Assembly: GCF_003234855.1 (NCBI RefSeq)
Contig: NZ_QKTO01000005.1
Span: forward strand, 1 to 64,000
Source: Curtobacterium sp. MCBD17_032
Lineage (GTDB): Bacteria; Actinomycetota; Actinomycetes; Actinomycetales; Microbacteriaceae
Reading direction: 5' to 3'
DNA: 64,000 bases
Below are positions 34,027 to 42,304 of this stretch, in pieces. How positions within the stretch are numbered: position 1 is the first letter of the stretch; each line of letters opens with the position of its first letter. The notes beneath the pieces were generated by a model, which did not search any database, was not told the origin of the DNA, and saw only the letters and a program-made list of their open reading frames with translations. A program made the position numbers and the translations under genes.

Positions 34027-34421
34027 CAGTTCTTCCCGATCTGCAGTGCCGCCTCGTAGGCGGTCTTGGCACGGTCGACCACGGCGGCGTTCGCCTGGTA
34101 GCCGCGCTGGGCCATGATGAGGTCCGCCATCTGCGTGCCGAGGTCGATGTCCGGCATGCGGACGTACCCTTCGGCGTTCGCGAGCGGGTTGTCCGGGTCG
34201 TAGGTCACGCGACCGGCGGCACTGCCGAACGCGGCGCCCTTGACGTAGGCGCCGGAGACGCCGTTGCCCTCCTGGACCTCCACGTACCGGGCTTGGAACG
34301 CGGCGTCGTCCATCGACCGGACGGTGTTGACGTTCGCGATGTTGTCCGAGATCGCGTCGAGCCACTTCCGGTGCACGGTCATGCCGGTGCTCGCGATGCC
34401 GATCGCGTCGAACGTGGTCAC
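34026..34421 (-). CDS. flgC: Flagellar basal-body rod protein FlgC
   Basis: 131 aa. N-terminal rod motif DAIGIASTGMTVHRKWLDAISDNIANVNTV and C-terminal VRMPDIDLGTQMADLIMAQRGYQANAAVVDRAKTAYEAAL. Proximal rod subunit. GTG start overlapping the flgB stop. Confidence 0.94.
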   Translation of the reverse strand: MTTFDAIGIASTGMTVHRKWLDAISDNIANVNTVRSMDDAAFQARYVEVQEGNGVSGAYVKGAAFGSAAGRVTYDPDNPLANAEGYVRMPDIDLGTQMADLIMAQRGYQANAAVVDRAKTAYEAALQIGKN

Positions 34422-34762
34422 GAGTTGGTCCGCATCGCCGTGCGGAGGCTGGTGGCCTCGCCGCCGACGGCCTGCGTGGCGAACTGGTACCGGAGCACGG
34501 TGTCGACGTTCGAGAGCGTCTCCTCGTCGAGGTTGACGTTGTTCCCGTTCGTGTTCGTCGGCTCGAGGCTCCGGGCGACGGACGGCGTCGTGTGGCCGTC
34601 CCCGTCGACGATGCTCTGCGCGAGCGCGTCCTCGAACCGGACCTTCTGCGCCCGGTACCCGGTCGTGTTGATGTTCGCGATGTTGTCCGCGATCACACGC
34701 TGGCGCATCGAGAGGCCGTCGAGCGCGCTCTGCAGCGCAGCCGACGTCACGGAATCGAACAC
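34418..34762 (-). CDS. flgB: Flagellar basal-body rod protein FlgB
   Basis: 114 aa. N-terminal SAALQSALDGLSMRQRVIADNIANINTTGYRAQKVRFEDAL and C-terminal LSNVDTVLRYQFATQAVGGEATSLRTAM. Proximal rod subunit. First gene of the basal-body/hook operon. A sigma-28-like promoter and two ACGGAT-loop hairpins lie upstream. Confidence 0.93.
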   Translation of the reverse strand: MFDSVTSAALQSALDGLSMRQRVIADNIANINTTGYRAQKVRFEDALAQSIVDGDGHTTPSVARSLEPTNTNGNNVNLDEETLSNVDTVLRYQFATQAVGGEATSLRTAMRTNS

Positions 34763-34815
34763 GGAGGGGTCCCCTCGTCGGGCGTCGTCACGAGGGACGT
34801 CGCCGAAGCGGTGGT

Positions 34816-34889
34816 GGCCGATCCGTGGCCGGTTGTCGAGCGATCCGTGCTCGTGGTGGCCTATCGGCGGGGCCGACGAGCCGTGTAAG
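34816..34889 (-). promoter_or_regulatory. Sigma-28-like promoter and two ACGGAUC-loop hairpins before flgB
   Basis: Minus strand: -35 CTTAC (34889-34885), 16-bp spacer, -10 GCCGATAG (34868-34861). The transcript should start near 34854. It then folds into CGAGC-ACGGAUC-GCUCG (34853-34837), followed by GGCC-ACGGAUC-GGCC (34830-34816). Both loops carry the ANGGA core that CsrA binds. Promoter and hairpins are seen; the proteins that use them are inferred. Confidence 0.5.
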
Positions 34890-34921
34890 CCGTCGCCCCG
34901 AACGGGGGGCCGACGGGTGCG

Positions 34922-35266
34922 TCAGGCGCTGGCGTCCAAGTAGACGGAGCCGGACGGCAGGCGCGTGGCGTCGACGGCGCGGAGCGCGCCGAGGTGGTCG
35001 AGGGTGATCCGGCGGGCGTCCTCGACGGCGGAGATGCGGTCGCGCTGTGCGGCGAGCAGCCGGGAGGCCCGACCCACCAGGTCGCGTGGGACCGGTCCCA
35101 GCCCGGTCGGCTCGGTCCACGGCTCGTCGGCGTCGTCGGCGTCGCCGTCGAGCGACGCCTCGAGGGCGTCGAGCACCGCTTCCCAGCGGGCGTGCGATCC
35201 GTCGCCTGCGGCCGGCGGGCCCGCGTCGATCGGACCCGCGTCGTGGGGCTCCGACTCAGGCGACAC
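34922..35266 (-). CDS. FliT-like helical protein after fliS
   Basis: 114 aa from a GTG that overlaps the fliS 3' end by 11 bp. An acidic N-terminus (SPESEPHDAG) precedes two long helices: RWEAVLDALEASLDGD and VGRASRLLAAQRDRISAVEDARRITLDHLGAL. Size, helical make-up and the fliD-fliS-X order point to a FliT-type chaperone for the filament cap. Sequence likeness to FliT is too weak to name it with certainty. Confidence 0.6.
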   Translation of the reverse strand: MSPESEPHDAGPIDAGPPAAGDGSHARWEAVLDALEASLDGDADDADEPWTEPTGLGPVPRDLVGRASRLLAAQRDRISAVEDARRITLDHLGALRAVDATRLPSGSVYLDASA

Positions 35267-35738
35267 CGAGGGCCCCGCCGGCGGTGTGCTGCGGCGCGGC
35301 CGGGGCCGCCGGCAGCGAAGCGGCAGCGTCGTGCCAGGCCTGCCGGAGCGGCTCGAGGATCCGGATGCAGTCACGCGTCGCCTGGACGTCGCGGTGCACG
35401 TTCGCGGTGATGAGCGAGGTCGACGCGTAGTTGTAGAGCGCGAGCAGTCCCTCGCCGCCGTCCCACACGTCGACCTTCAGCGTGGAGGACAACTCCCCCA
35501 CGATCGCCTGCGCGTGCATGAGCTGGTCGCGGGCGGTGTCCCAGTCGGACGCCACCTGCGCGGTCTCGGCGCGGTGCAGGTCGAGCAGCAGCCGGTCGTA
35601 GAGCATCGTGACGAGCTGGGCCGGGGTGGCCGACAGGACGGCTTCGTTCGTGTACTGGGCGCGACGCTGCTCGGTCATCGAGCGCGGTGCCGCTGCCTGG
35701 CGGAAGGCGGCCGCACCGCTGAGGTCGTAGGCGTTCAT
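35256..35738 (-). CDS. fliS: Flagellin export chaperone FliS
   Basis: 160 aa. FliS core: YTNEAVLSATPAQLVTMLYDRLLLDLHRAE, then QLMHAQAIVGELSSTLKVDVWDGGEGLLALYNYASTSLITANVHRD. The last ~30 residues are an Ala/Pro-rich extra tail. FliS holds flagellin in the cytoplasm and guides it to FlhA. 17 bp after fliD. Confidence 0.92.
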   Translation of the reverse strand: MNAYDLSGAAAFRQAAAPRSMTEQRRAQYTNEAVLSATPAQLVTMLYDRLLLDLHRAETAQVASDWDTARDQLMHAQAIVGELSSTLKVDVWDGGEGLLALYNYASTSLITANVHRDVQATRDCIRILEPLRQAWHDAAASLPAAPAAPQHTAGGALGVA

Positions 35739-35755
35739 GTCGGTTCTCCTGCGGC

Positions 35756-37159
35756 TCAGTTCGCGGACATCGACGCGAGCTGCCCGGCGAGCCAGCTCGA
35801 CTGGGACTGCAGCTTGCTGAGGCTCGTCTCGAGCGCCGCGTACTGGTTCTGCAGCGTCGCCCGACGCATCGTCAGGCGGTCGGTCCACGATTCGATCTGC
35901 GTGGTGAGGTCCTTGACCACGGACTGCTTGCCGGTGATCGCGGTGGTGATGGAGCCGGTGTACTTGTCGCTGGCTGCGGTTGCGGCGTCCGCCACGGTCT
36001 TCGCCACACCCGAGAGCATGCTCTGGGTCCCGGCGGGGTCGGCGGCGAGGGCCTTCTGGAAGGCGTCGGCGTCGAACTCGAAGTCGCCGTCCTTCGTGAT
36101 GACGATGCCGATCGAGGACGGGGACTTCCCGTCGACCGGGGTCGACATCGCGGACGTCAGACGCTGCACCGCGGACCGTGTGGTGCCGTCACCGAGCAGG
36201 ACGCCGGCGGTGGTGCTGGTCGTCCCGCTCGTGGGGCTGGTGGTGCTCGTGACACCGGTGTTCGACGCGTAGTAGGACGTGACGGCGTTCAACGCGTCGA
36301 CGAGCCCGGACGCGACAGCCTGCGCCTTGGCGGAGTCCCGCGCCACGGTGACCGTGACCGGGTCGGTCGAGGCCTTCGAGACGGTGACACTGACGCCGGG
36401 CAGCAGGTCGGCGAAGGCGTTCGTGGCGCTCGTCACGGTCTGGGCCGCGGCGGTGCCGGCCCACAGCGTGACGGACGCGTCGGACGCCCGCGTCACGACG
36501 GCCGCGCCGGTCTCGGCGAGGACGTCCGTCGCGGTGCCCGCCGCGACGTCGGCAGCCGTCCCTCGGTGCAGGGTGAAGCCGTTGGCCGCTCCGGTCGCGG
36601 TGCTGGTCACCTGCAGCCGGTAGAGCTTCGTGCCGGCGGCGTCGGTGCCGGCGGCGACCTTCGTCGCGGTGACCCCGGCAGCGGAGGCGTTGATCGCCGA
36701 CACGGTGTCGTCGAGCGACCCGGTCTTCGGCGTCACCGTCGTGGTCGTGCCGTCGGGCTTCGTGAACGTCAGCGGCGACGCGGTGTCCCCCCAGGACGAC
36801 ATCGCGGCGGTGACGCCCACCTGTGCGGCGGCGGTCTGGCCGACCGTGAACGAGACCGACCCGGGTGCGGCGGTCGCGCTCGTGGAGACGGTGGCGTTCG
36901 TGGCGCTCGACGACGCCGTGTAGACGTCGAGGGAGTCCGCCTTCGCGGCGGCCGAGGCCTTCGTCGCGAGGGACTGCACGAGCGAGTTGATCGTCTGCAA
37001 CGACGAGATGAACGAGTTGGTCGTGGTGACCTTCGCCTTGAGCAGGTTCTGCGGGACCTGCTCGATGCTCATCAGCGAGTTGATGAGGTCCGAGGTCTTC
37101 AGACCGGAGACCAGACCGTCGATCGCGAGCGAGGTGCCCGTCGCGGACGTGGTGGACAT
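35756..37159 (-). CDS. fliD: Flagellar filament cap protein FliD
   Basis: 467 aa. N-domain LAIDGLVSGLKTSDLINSLMSIEQVPQNLLKAKVTTTNSFISSLQTINSLVQSLATKA and the long C-terminal helix DLTTQIESWTDRLTMRRATLQNQYAALETSLSKLQSQSSWLAGQL match FliD. It caps the filament tip and folds flagellin. The middle, surface-exposed part is Thr/Ser/Ala-rich. No sigma-28 motif was found in the 122 bp before it. Confidence 0.93.
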   Translation of the reverse strand: MSTTSATGTSLAIDGLVSGLKTSDLINSLMSIEQVPQNLLKAKVTTTNSFISSLQTINSLVQSLATKASAAAKADSLDVYTASSSATNATVSTSATAAPGSVSFTVGQTAAAQVGVTAAMSSWGDTASPLTFTKPDGTTTTVTPKTGSLDDTVSAINASAAGVTATKVAAGTDAAGTKLYRLQVTSTATGAANGFTLHRGTAADVAAGTATDVLAETGAAVVTRASDASVTLWAGTAAAQTVTSATNAFADLLPGVSVTVSKASTDPVTVTVARDSAKAQAVASGLVDALNAVTSYYASNTGVTSTTSPTSGTTSTTAGVLLGDGTTRSAVQRLTSAMSTPVDGKSPSSIGIVITKDGDFEFDADAFQKALAADPAGTQSMLSGVAKTVADAATAASDKYTGSITTAITGKQSVVKDLTTQIESWTDRLTMRRATLQNQYAALETSLSKLQSQSSWLAGQLASMSAN

Positions 37160-37228
37160 CGCGGGCTCCCCGGCGGTCGTCGGATCGTGGTGGTGGCGGA
37201 CCGACCGCGGTCAGTCCGAGGGGGTGGG

Positions 37229-37271
37229 CGCCACCACCGAGGAGCACCCGAACGGCTCCTCGGTGGTGGCG
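37229..37271 (-). terminator. Terminator after fliC
   Basis: A perfect 17-bp stem, CGCCACCACCGAGGAGC (37229-37245) / GCTCCTCGGTGGTGGCG (37255-37271), with a 9-nt loop, begins 11 bp beyond the fliC stop. It isolates the strongly expressed flagellin from fliD. Confidence 0.8.
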
Positions 37272-37281
37272 ACCGATGCGA

Positions 37282-38172
37282 CTAGCGGAGCAGCGACAGG
37301 ACGCCCTGCGTGCTCTGGTTCGCCTGCGCGAGCATCGACGTGCCGGCCTGGCTGAGGATGTTGTCGCGCGTGTACTTCACCATCTCCTGCGCCATGTCGA
37401 CGTCGGTGATGCGGGACTGCGCCGCGGTGAGGTTCTCCTTGGCCACGTTCGTCACGTTGATGGCGTGGTCGAAGCGGTTCTGGATGGCACCGATGTTCGA
37501 GCGAGCCTCGGACACGTTCTTGATCTCGGCGTCGATCGCCGCGATCGAGAGCTGCGCGTTCGCGTTCGTGTCGAACTTGAGCGCTGCATCGTCAGCACCC
37601 GCAGCGGACTCGTCGACCGTGAGGCGCGTCGCCATCGACTTGACGTTCGCCTTGGAGAGGTCGACCTCGATCTTGCTCGAGTCGTCACCGTTGGCGCCGA
37701 CCTGGAAGGTCAGCGTGCCGGTGCCCGTGTCGGCAGCCGTCGTCGACGCCTTGCCGTCGAGCAGCTTGATGCCGTTGAAGTTCGTCGAGTCCGCGATGCG
37801 GCCGAGCTCCTTCTGGAGCTGCCCGACCTCGGTCTTGATGGCTTCACGCGACGTCTCGTTGTTCGAGTCGTTGCCGGCCTGGACGGCCAGGTCGCGCATG
37901 CGCTGGAGGATCGAGTGGGTCTCGGTGAGGCCACCTTCAGCGGTCTGCACGACGGAGATGCCGTCCTGCGCGTTGCGGGCGGCGACCGTGAGGCCACCGA
38001 CCTGCGACTTGAGCCCCTCGGAGATCGTCAGGCCCGAAGCGTCGTCGGCGGCGCGGTTGATGCGGAGACCGGTCGAGAGCTTCTCGAGGGACTTCGACAG
38101 GTCGTTCTGCGTCGCGTTGAGGTTCCGGTACGTGTTGAGTGCCGAGAGGTTGGTGTTGATGGACATACCCAT
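37282..38172 (-). CDS. fliC: Flagellin
   Basis: 296 aa from ATG 38172 (MGMSINTNLSALNTYRNLNATQNDLSKSLEKLSTGLRINRAADDASGLTISEGL). The C-terminal D0/D1 part reads RITDVDMAQEMVKYTRDNILSQAGTSMLAQANQSTQGVLSLL. The variable middle is only ~90 residues, so the filament surface domain is small. One gene copy in the window. The ribosome site sits in CACGGAGGAACA, which is also a good match to a CsrA site. Confidence 0.95.
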   Translation of the reverse strand: MGMSINTNLSALNTYRNLNATQNDLSKSLEKLSTGLRINRAADDASGLTISEGLKSQVGGLTVAARNAQDGISVVQTAEGGLTETHSILQRMRDLAVQAGNDSNNETSREAIKTEVGQLQKELGRIADSTNFNGIKLLDGKASTTAADTGTGTLTFQVGANGDDSSKIEVDLSKANVKSMATRLTVDESAAGADDAALKFDTNANAQLSIAAIDAEIKNVSEARSNIGAIQNRFDHAINVTNVAKENLTAAQSRITDVDMAQEMVKYTRDNILSQAGTSMLAQANQSTQGVLSLLR

Positions 38173-38179
38173 GGTGTGT

Positions 38180-38223
38180 TCCTCCGTGAAACTGGGCCGA
38201 TCGTCAGCCCGTCCGTGGGCTGA
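38180..38223 (-). promoter_or_regulatory. fliC leader with two CsrA-type ACGGA sites
   Basis: RNA from the minus strand: hairpin UCAGCCC-ACGGAC-GGGCUGA (38223-38204), a perfect 7-bp stem with ACGGA in the loop, at about +3 of the expected transcript. A second ACGGA (ACGGAGGA, 38187-38180) overlaps the Shine-Dalgarno sequence. This two-site layout is that of the hag leader in Bacillus subtilis, where CsrA blocks translation and FliW relieves it. CsrA binding here is inferred. Confidence 0.5.
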
Positions 38224-38232
38224 CAAGTGCTC

Positions 38233-38260
38233 CTCTCGGCCGGTCGGCCGGAGGCGTTAG
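38233..38260 (-). promoter_or_regulatory. Sigma-28-like promoter of fliC
   Basis: On the minus strand CTAAC (38260-38256), 15-bp spacer, GCCGAGAG (38240-38233). Same spacing as the flbD and flgN promoters. It lies 60 bp before the flagellin start and 44 bp after the fliA stop, so fliC has its own promoter. Confidence 0.6.
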
Positions 38261-38303
38261 ACGATCCGTCGGACGATTTCCCGCTCGTCGGACCGCCGGA
38301 CGG

Positions 38304-39122
38304 TCAACTCGCCGCGACCCGACCGATCGGTGCGGCGTCCTGCACCGCGCGGGCGACCCCGGCGGCGGCGTTCGTGGCGACACGGGCGAGGTAGGCGCTC
38401 CGTCGCGCCGCCGTGGTGCGCGAGGCGGGCTCGGGAGCGGCCCCGTCGTCGCCGTAGTGCGCAGCCAGGCCGTCGCGGAGCAGTCGCATCGCCTCGGACC
38501 GCTGCTGCGAGACGGCGGAGTGCGTGATGCCGAGCTCGGTGGCGACGTCGGTGACGGTGCGGTCTCCGAAGTAGACGGCCTCGACGATGAGCCGCATGCG
38601 GTCCGGCAGCGCCAGGACGGCGGCGCGGAGGTACCGACGCTTCTCGGCCTCGAGCAGGTCCTCGCCCGGCAGCGGCAGGTCGGCGGCGATCGTGTCGTGC
38701 ACGGTCTCGTCGATCGGGGTGATCGTCCGCGCCGCGTCGCTGAGCGCGTCCACCGCCGTCTGCCGGTCGACGCCCATCGCGTCGGCGATCTCCTGCGGGG
38801 TGACGCTCCGGCCGAGACCCGCGGAGAGGGCCTCCTGTGTGGCGAGCGTCTCGCGGATGCGCTTGCGCGTGCCGCGGCTGGCCCAGTCGCCGGCGCGCAG
38901 GTCGTCGGCGATCGCGCCGGTGATCCGGGTCCGGGCGTAGGCGCCGAACGGCACACCGAGGGTCGGGTCGAACGCGTCGGCCGCCTGCACGAGGGCCACG
39001 GAGCCGACCTGCGCGAGGTCGTCGCGGCTGAGGTGGGTCGCGCGTGCGCAGGTCTCGGCGACGATGTAGCCGACGAGCGGCAGGTGCTCGACGATCATCG
39101 CGTTGCGTGCGTTCCGGTCCAT
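38304..39122 (-). CDS. fliA: Flagellar sigma factor sigma-28 (FliA/WhiG family)
   Basis: 272 aa. Region 2 (NAMIVEHLPLVGYIVAETCARATHLSRDDLAQVGSVALVQAADAFDPTLGVPFGAYARTRITGAIADDLR), region 3 (SVTPQEIADAMGVDRQTAVDALS) and region 4 (LPDRMRLIVEAVYFGDRTVTDVATELGITHSAVSQQRSEAMRLL). A ~50-residue Ala/Arg tail is extra. It should read the CTtAC-N15-GCCGAtAg promoters found before flbD, flgB, fliC and flgN. No anti-sigma factor FlgM is seen nearby. Confidence 0.92.
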   Translation of the reverse strand: MDRNARNAMIVEHLPLVGYIVAETCARATHLSRDDLAQVGSVALVQAADAFDPTLGVPFGAYARTRITGAIADDLRAGDWASRGTRKRIRETLATQEALSAGLGRSVTPQEIADAMGVDRQTAVDALSDAARTITPIDETVHDTIAADLPLPGEDLLEAEKRRYLRAAVLALPDRMRLIVEAVYFGDRTVTDVATELGITHSAVSQQRSEAMRLLRDGLAAHYGDDGAAPEPASRTTAARRSAYLARVATNAAAGVARAVQDAAPIGRVAAS

Positions 39123-39418
39123 GGTGTTCCCCTGGTCGTCCTGGTTCGGCTGACCCGTCCGTGGGCATGACGAGCACCGGCGTCGGGACCGCCGGAGTAC
39201 GTCGAAGAACCGCGGGGATCCGTCCTCGCGGTGCACCCGCGCCCTGGGCGCGACCTGGAGGTTGTCCCCCGGTGCTGCTTCCGAACCTATCGGCTGCGCA
39301 GAGGCTGAACGAGGGTCTGTCCGTACCCAGTGCGGGGGTGAGGGGCTTGGACCGCGGTCCGCCGTTCTGCGGACCCGGAGCGGCGGTGTCCCCCGATCGG
39401 AGGACCGGGGCCGCCGTG
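39123..39418. other. fliA/flgN divergent region with leader element and -10-like box
   Basis: No gene is supported here. On the fliA strand CCCACGGACGGG (39165-39154) lies 32-43 bp before the ATG and repeats the 12-mer of the fliC and flbD leaders, though its stem is only CCC/GGG. Farther up, GCCGATAG (39294-39287) equals the -10 of the flbD and flgB promoters, but a matching CTTAC -35 is not at 15-16 bp. It could be a weak self-activated promoter. Confidence 0.4.
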
Positions 39419-39471
39419 CTTACGCCGGGGTCTCCCGGGTCGATAACCCCTGGAGACCGCAACGGGCGGTC
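39419..39471 (+). promoter_or_regulatory. Sigma-28-like promoter and leader hairpin of flgN-flgK-flgL-fliW
   Basis: CTTAC (39419-39423), 15-bp spacer, GTCGATAA (39439-39446). The expected transcript starts near 39453 and begins with hairpin GACCGC-AACGG-GCGGTC (39455-39471). This loop lacks the ANGGA core of the other flagellar leaders. The flgN start is 22 bp farther on with a CGGAGGGGG ribosome site. Confidence 0.55.
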
Positions 39472-39492
39472 GACCGATCCCGGAGGGGGCTG

Positions 39493-39978
39493 ATGAGCGT
39501 GAACGACCTGTCCGCCGTCCTGTGGCGTGAACGCGAGCTGCTCGAGTTGCTCACGTTCAAGCTCGAGGAGGAGCAGCTCATCCTCGCCGCCGGGCGTTCC
39601 CGCTGGGTGTCGCACGCCAGCCGCGAGGTCGAGCAGGTCCTCGACCGCCTCCGCACGACCGGTCTCGAGCGCAGCGCCCAGAGCGCCGCCGTCGCCGAGG
39701 AGTGGGGCGTCTCCTCGGACGCACCGTTGCGCGAGGTCGTCGCCGCCGCACCGTCCGGACCCTGGAGCGAGATCCTCGCCTCCCACCTCGCCGCCATGCT
39801 CGAGCTGACCACCCGGATCGGCGCACTGCGCGACGAGAACGACCGCTTCCTCCGCATCGCCGCGCAGGCCACGCAGGAGACGCTCGCGGGGACCGTCGCC
39901 GACGCGGACACGTACGACGCGACCGGGTCCTCCGGCGCGAACCCGGACGGCGCCCGCCTGTTCGACGGGAACCTGTGA
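39493..39978 (+). CDS. flgN: Flagellar chaperone FlgN
   Basis: 161 aa, helical: MSVNDLSAVLWRERELLELLTFKLEEEQLILAAGRSRWVSHASREVEQVLDRLR, the usual FlgN start, then LTTRIGALRDENDRFLRIAAQATQETL. FlgN guards the hook-filament junction proteins FlgK and FlgL before export, and flgK follows by 2 bp. The 18 C-terminal residues are disordered. Confidence 0.87.
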   Translation: MSVNDLSAVLWRERELLELLTFKLEEEQLILAAGRSRWVSHASREVEQVLDRLRTTGLERSAQSAAVAEEWGVSSDAPLREVVAAAPSGPWSEILASHLAAMLELTTRIGALRDENDRFLRIAAQATQETLAGTVADADTYDATGSSGANPDGARLFDGNL

Positions 39979-39980
39979 CC

Positions 39981-41417
39981 ATGGTGAGCACCTTCGGATC
40001 GCTGCAGACCGCTTACTCGGGACTCGCGGCAGCCCGCGCCGGACTCGACGTCACCGGGCAGAACATCGCGAACGCGGGGACGACCGGTTACACCCGACAG
40101 CGCATCGTGCAGAGCGAGGTCGGCGCACCGGCACAGACGGGCTTCCTCCGCGGCACCGCTGCCCTCGCGGGACAGGGTGTCTCGGTCGACGCCATCGCCC
40201 GGCTCGCGACCGCGACCCTCGACACCCGCGTGCGGTTCTCCGCCGGTGCCGCGGCGTACGCCGACACCCGGGCGACCGCCCTCGACCAGCTCGAGACCGG
40301 TCTGCACGAGCCGGGCGCCGACGGGCTCGCGGCGAAGCTCGACGGCCTCTGGTCCGCCTGGAGCGACCTCGCGACCCACATCGACGACCCGGGCGCCGCC
40401 AGCGCGCTGCTCGGCGCCGCGAAGACCGTCGCCACCTCGCTGTCCGCCGGCTCGGCGAGCGTCGACGCGCAGTGGTCCGCGACCCGGTCGACCGTCGCCA
40501 CGCAGGTCACCCAGCTCAACGACGCAGCGGCACAGGTCGCCGACCTCAACGGCCAGATCCGGTCGACGGTGGCTTCGGGCGGCAACGCGAACGAACTGCT
40601 CGACCGACGCGACCAGCTCACCGAGTCGATCGCGACGCTGACCGGCGCCGCCGTCCGGGACAACGGTGACGGGACGGTCGACGTCGTCCTCGGCGGGAAC
40701 GCGCTGGTACAGGGCACCTCGGCGCGTTCCGTCGCCCTCGCCGGTGGCGGCACCCTCGCGGACGTGCGCGCTGGATCGGGTGGACCGTCCCTGACCTGGC
40801 TCGGCGGTTCCGGCGGTCCGGTGGCGCTCGACGGCGGGTCGCTCGCTGGCGGCTTGTCGCTGCTCGCGCCGGCGAACGGTTCGCGGACCGGTGGCGCCCT
40901 CGCCGAGGCCGCCGCCGCGTACGACGCCGTCGCCACCGACCTCGCGACGTCGGTGAACGCCCTGCACACCACGGGCACGACCCCCACGGGCGCGACCGGC
41001 GCCCCGTTCTTCGCCCTCGCCGCCGGTGTCCCCGCGGCCCAGGGACTGTCCGTCGTCCCGACGGATGCGAGTGGGCTGGCCACCCGGAGCGCCACCGGCC
41101 AGTTCGACGCTTCTGTGCTGACGGCCATCGCGGCCGTCGGCACCCGTGCCGGCGGCCCCGACACCACCTGGGCGACCTTCGTGACGGGCGTGGGCAGCGC
41201 CTCCCGGACGGCCACGTCGGAGGCGACGCTCACCGGGCTCGCCCTGACCAACGCGCGCACGCAACAGCAGTCGAGCGCCGGCGTGGACATGGACGAGGAG
41301 AACGTCTCCCTGCTGGCGTACCAGCACGCCTACCAGGGCGCGGCGCGCGTCCTCACCGCCGTCGACGAGATGCTCGACACCATCATCAACCGCCTCGGCC
41401 TCGTCGGGAGGAGCTGA
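39981..41417 (+). CDS. flgK: Flagellar hook-associated protein FlgK
   Basis: 478 aa. N-terminal FGSLQTAYSGLAAARAGLDVTGQNIANAGTTGYTRQRI and C-terminal GVDMDEENVSLLAYQHAYQGAARVLTAVDEMLDTIINRLG are the rod/hook-type ends of FlgK. It is the first hook-filament junction protein. It lies in the flgN-flgK-flgL-fliW operon with 2-bp gaps. Confidence 0.95.
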   Translation: MVSTFGSLQTAYSGLAAARAGLDVTGQNIANAGTTGYTRQRIVQSEVGAPAQTGFLRGTAALAGQGVSVDAIARLATATLDTRVRFSAGAAAYADTRATALDQLETGLHEPGADGLAAKLDGLWSAWSDLATHIDDPGAASALLGAAKTVATSLSAGSASVDAQWSATRSTVATQVTQLNDAAAQVADLNGQIRSTVASGGNANELLDRRDQLTESIATLTGAAVRDNGDGTVDVVLGGNALVQGTSARSVALAGGGTLADVRAGSGGPSLTWLGGSGGPVALDGGSLAGGLSLLAPANGSRTGGALAEAAAAYDAVATDLATSVNALHTTGTTPTGATGAPFFALAAGVPAAQGLSVVPTDASGLATRSATGQFDASVLTAIAAVGTRAGGPDTTWATFVTGVGSASRTATSEATLTGLALTNARTQQQSSAGVDMDEENVSLLAYQHAYQGAARVLTAVDEMLDTIINRLGLVGRS

Positions 41418-41419
41418 CC

Positions 41420-42304
41420 GTGATCACCCGTGTGACCACCCAGATGACCATGGCCGCCGCGCAGTCGCGGCTGCAGGCCGGAGCCGCGAAGGTCGCCGAG
41501 CTGACCGACCAGGCGACGACGCTCAAGGCGATCCGCAAGCCGTCCGACGACCCCGCCGGCACCGCGACCGCGATGCAGGTGCGCAAGGAGCAGGCGCAGG
41601 CCGCCCAGCACGCCCGGAACGCGGACGACGCCGTCGGCTGGCTCGCCACGACGGACAGCACCCTCGCCGACGTGTCGAACGTGCTCGGCAAGGTCCGGGA
41701 CCTCACCGTGCAGGCCGCCAACGACGCAACGCTGAACCCGGCGGCGCGCGACGCGTTCGTCAAGGAGCTGCAGGGGCTCAAGGCCGACCTGCTCAGCTCG
41801 GCGAACACGAAGTACGGCACCCGCTCGGTCTTCGCCGGGTCCTCCCCCGCCGCGGCCGCGTACGCGCCGGACACCACCTGGGCCGGCTCGTCGGCCACGA
41901 GCGTCACCCGCACGGTCGGCACCGGCGACGAGGTCCGCGTCGACACCGACGGCAGCGCCGTCTTCGGGACCGGCGACGGCTCGGTCTTCGCGCTCCTCGA
42001 CGACATCGTCGCCGACCTGCAGGCAGGGACGAACGTGAACCCGAGACTCAACGAGATCGATGCAGCGCAGACCGCCGTCCGCGGAGCACAGGCGGACGTC
42101 GGCGTCCGGCACGCAGCGGCGCTCTCCGCGCAGGACGCCCTGAAGACGCTGTCCACCACGCTCGAGGGACGTCGCTCCGGCGTCGAGGACAAGGCCCTCG
42201 CGCAGGCCGTCCTCGACCTGCAGGTCCAGAGCACCAACTACCAGGCAGCCCTCGCCGTCACCGCGAAGGTCCTGCAGCCGACCCTGATGGACTACCTCCG
42301 ATGA
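41420..42304 (+). CDS. flgL: Flagellar hook-associated protein FlgL
   Basis: 294 aa, GTG start. Flagellin-like N-end (VTTQMTMAAAQSRLQAGAAKVAELTDQATTLKAIRKPSDDPAGTATAMQVRKEQAQAAQHARNADDAVGWLATTDSTLADVSNVLGKVRDL) and C-end (QAVLDLQVQSTNYQAALAVTAKVLQPTLMDYLR). Second junction protein, on which the filament grows. Its stop overlaps the fliW start (ATGA). Confidence 0.94.
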   Translation: MITRVTTQMTMAAAQSRLQAGAAKVAELTDQATTLKAIRKPSDDPAGTATAMQVRKEQAQAAQHARNADDAVGWLATTDSTLADVSNVLGKVRDLTVQAANDATLNPAARDAFVKELQGLKADLLSSANTKYGTRSVFAGSSPAAAAYAPDTTWAGSSATSVTRTVGTGDEVRVDTDGSAVFGTGDGSVFALLDDIVADLQAGTNVNPRLNEIDAAQTAVRGAQADVGVRHAAALSAQDALKTLSTTLEGRRSGVEDKALAQAVLDLQVQSTNYQAALAVTAKVLQPTLMDYLR

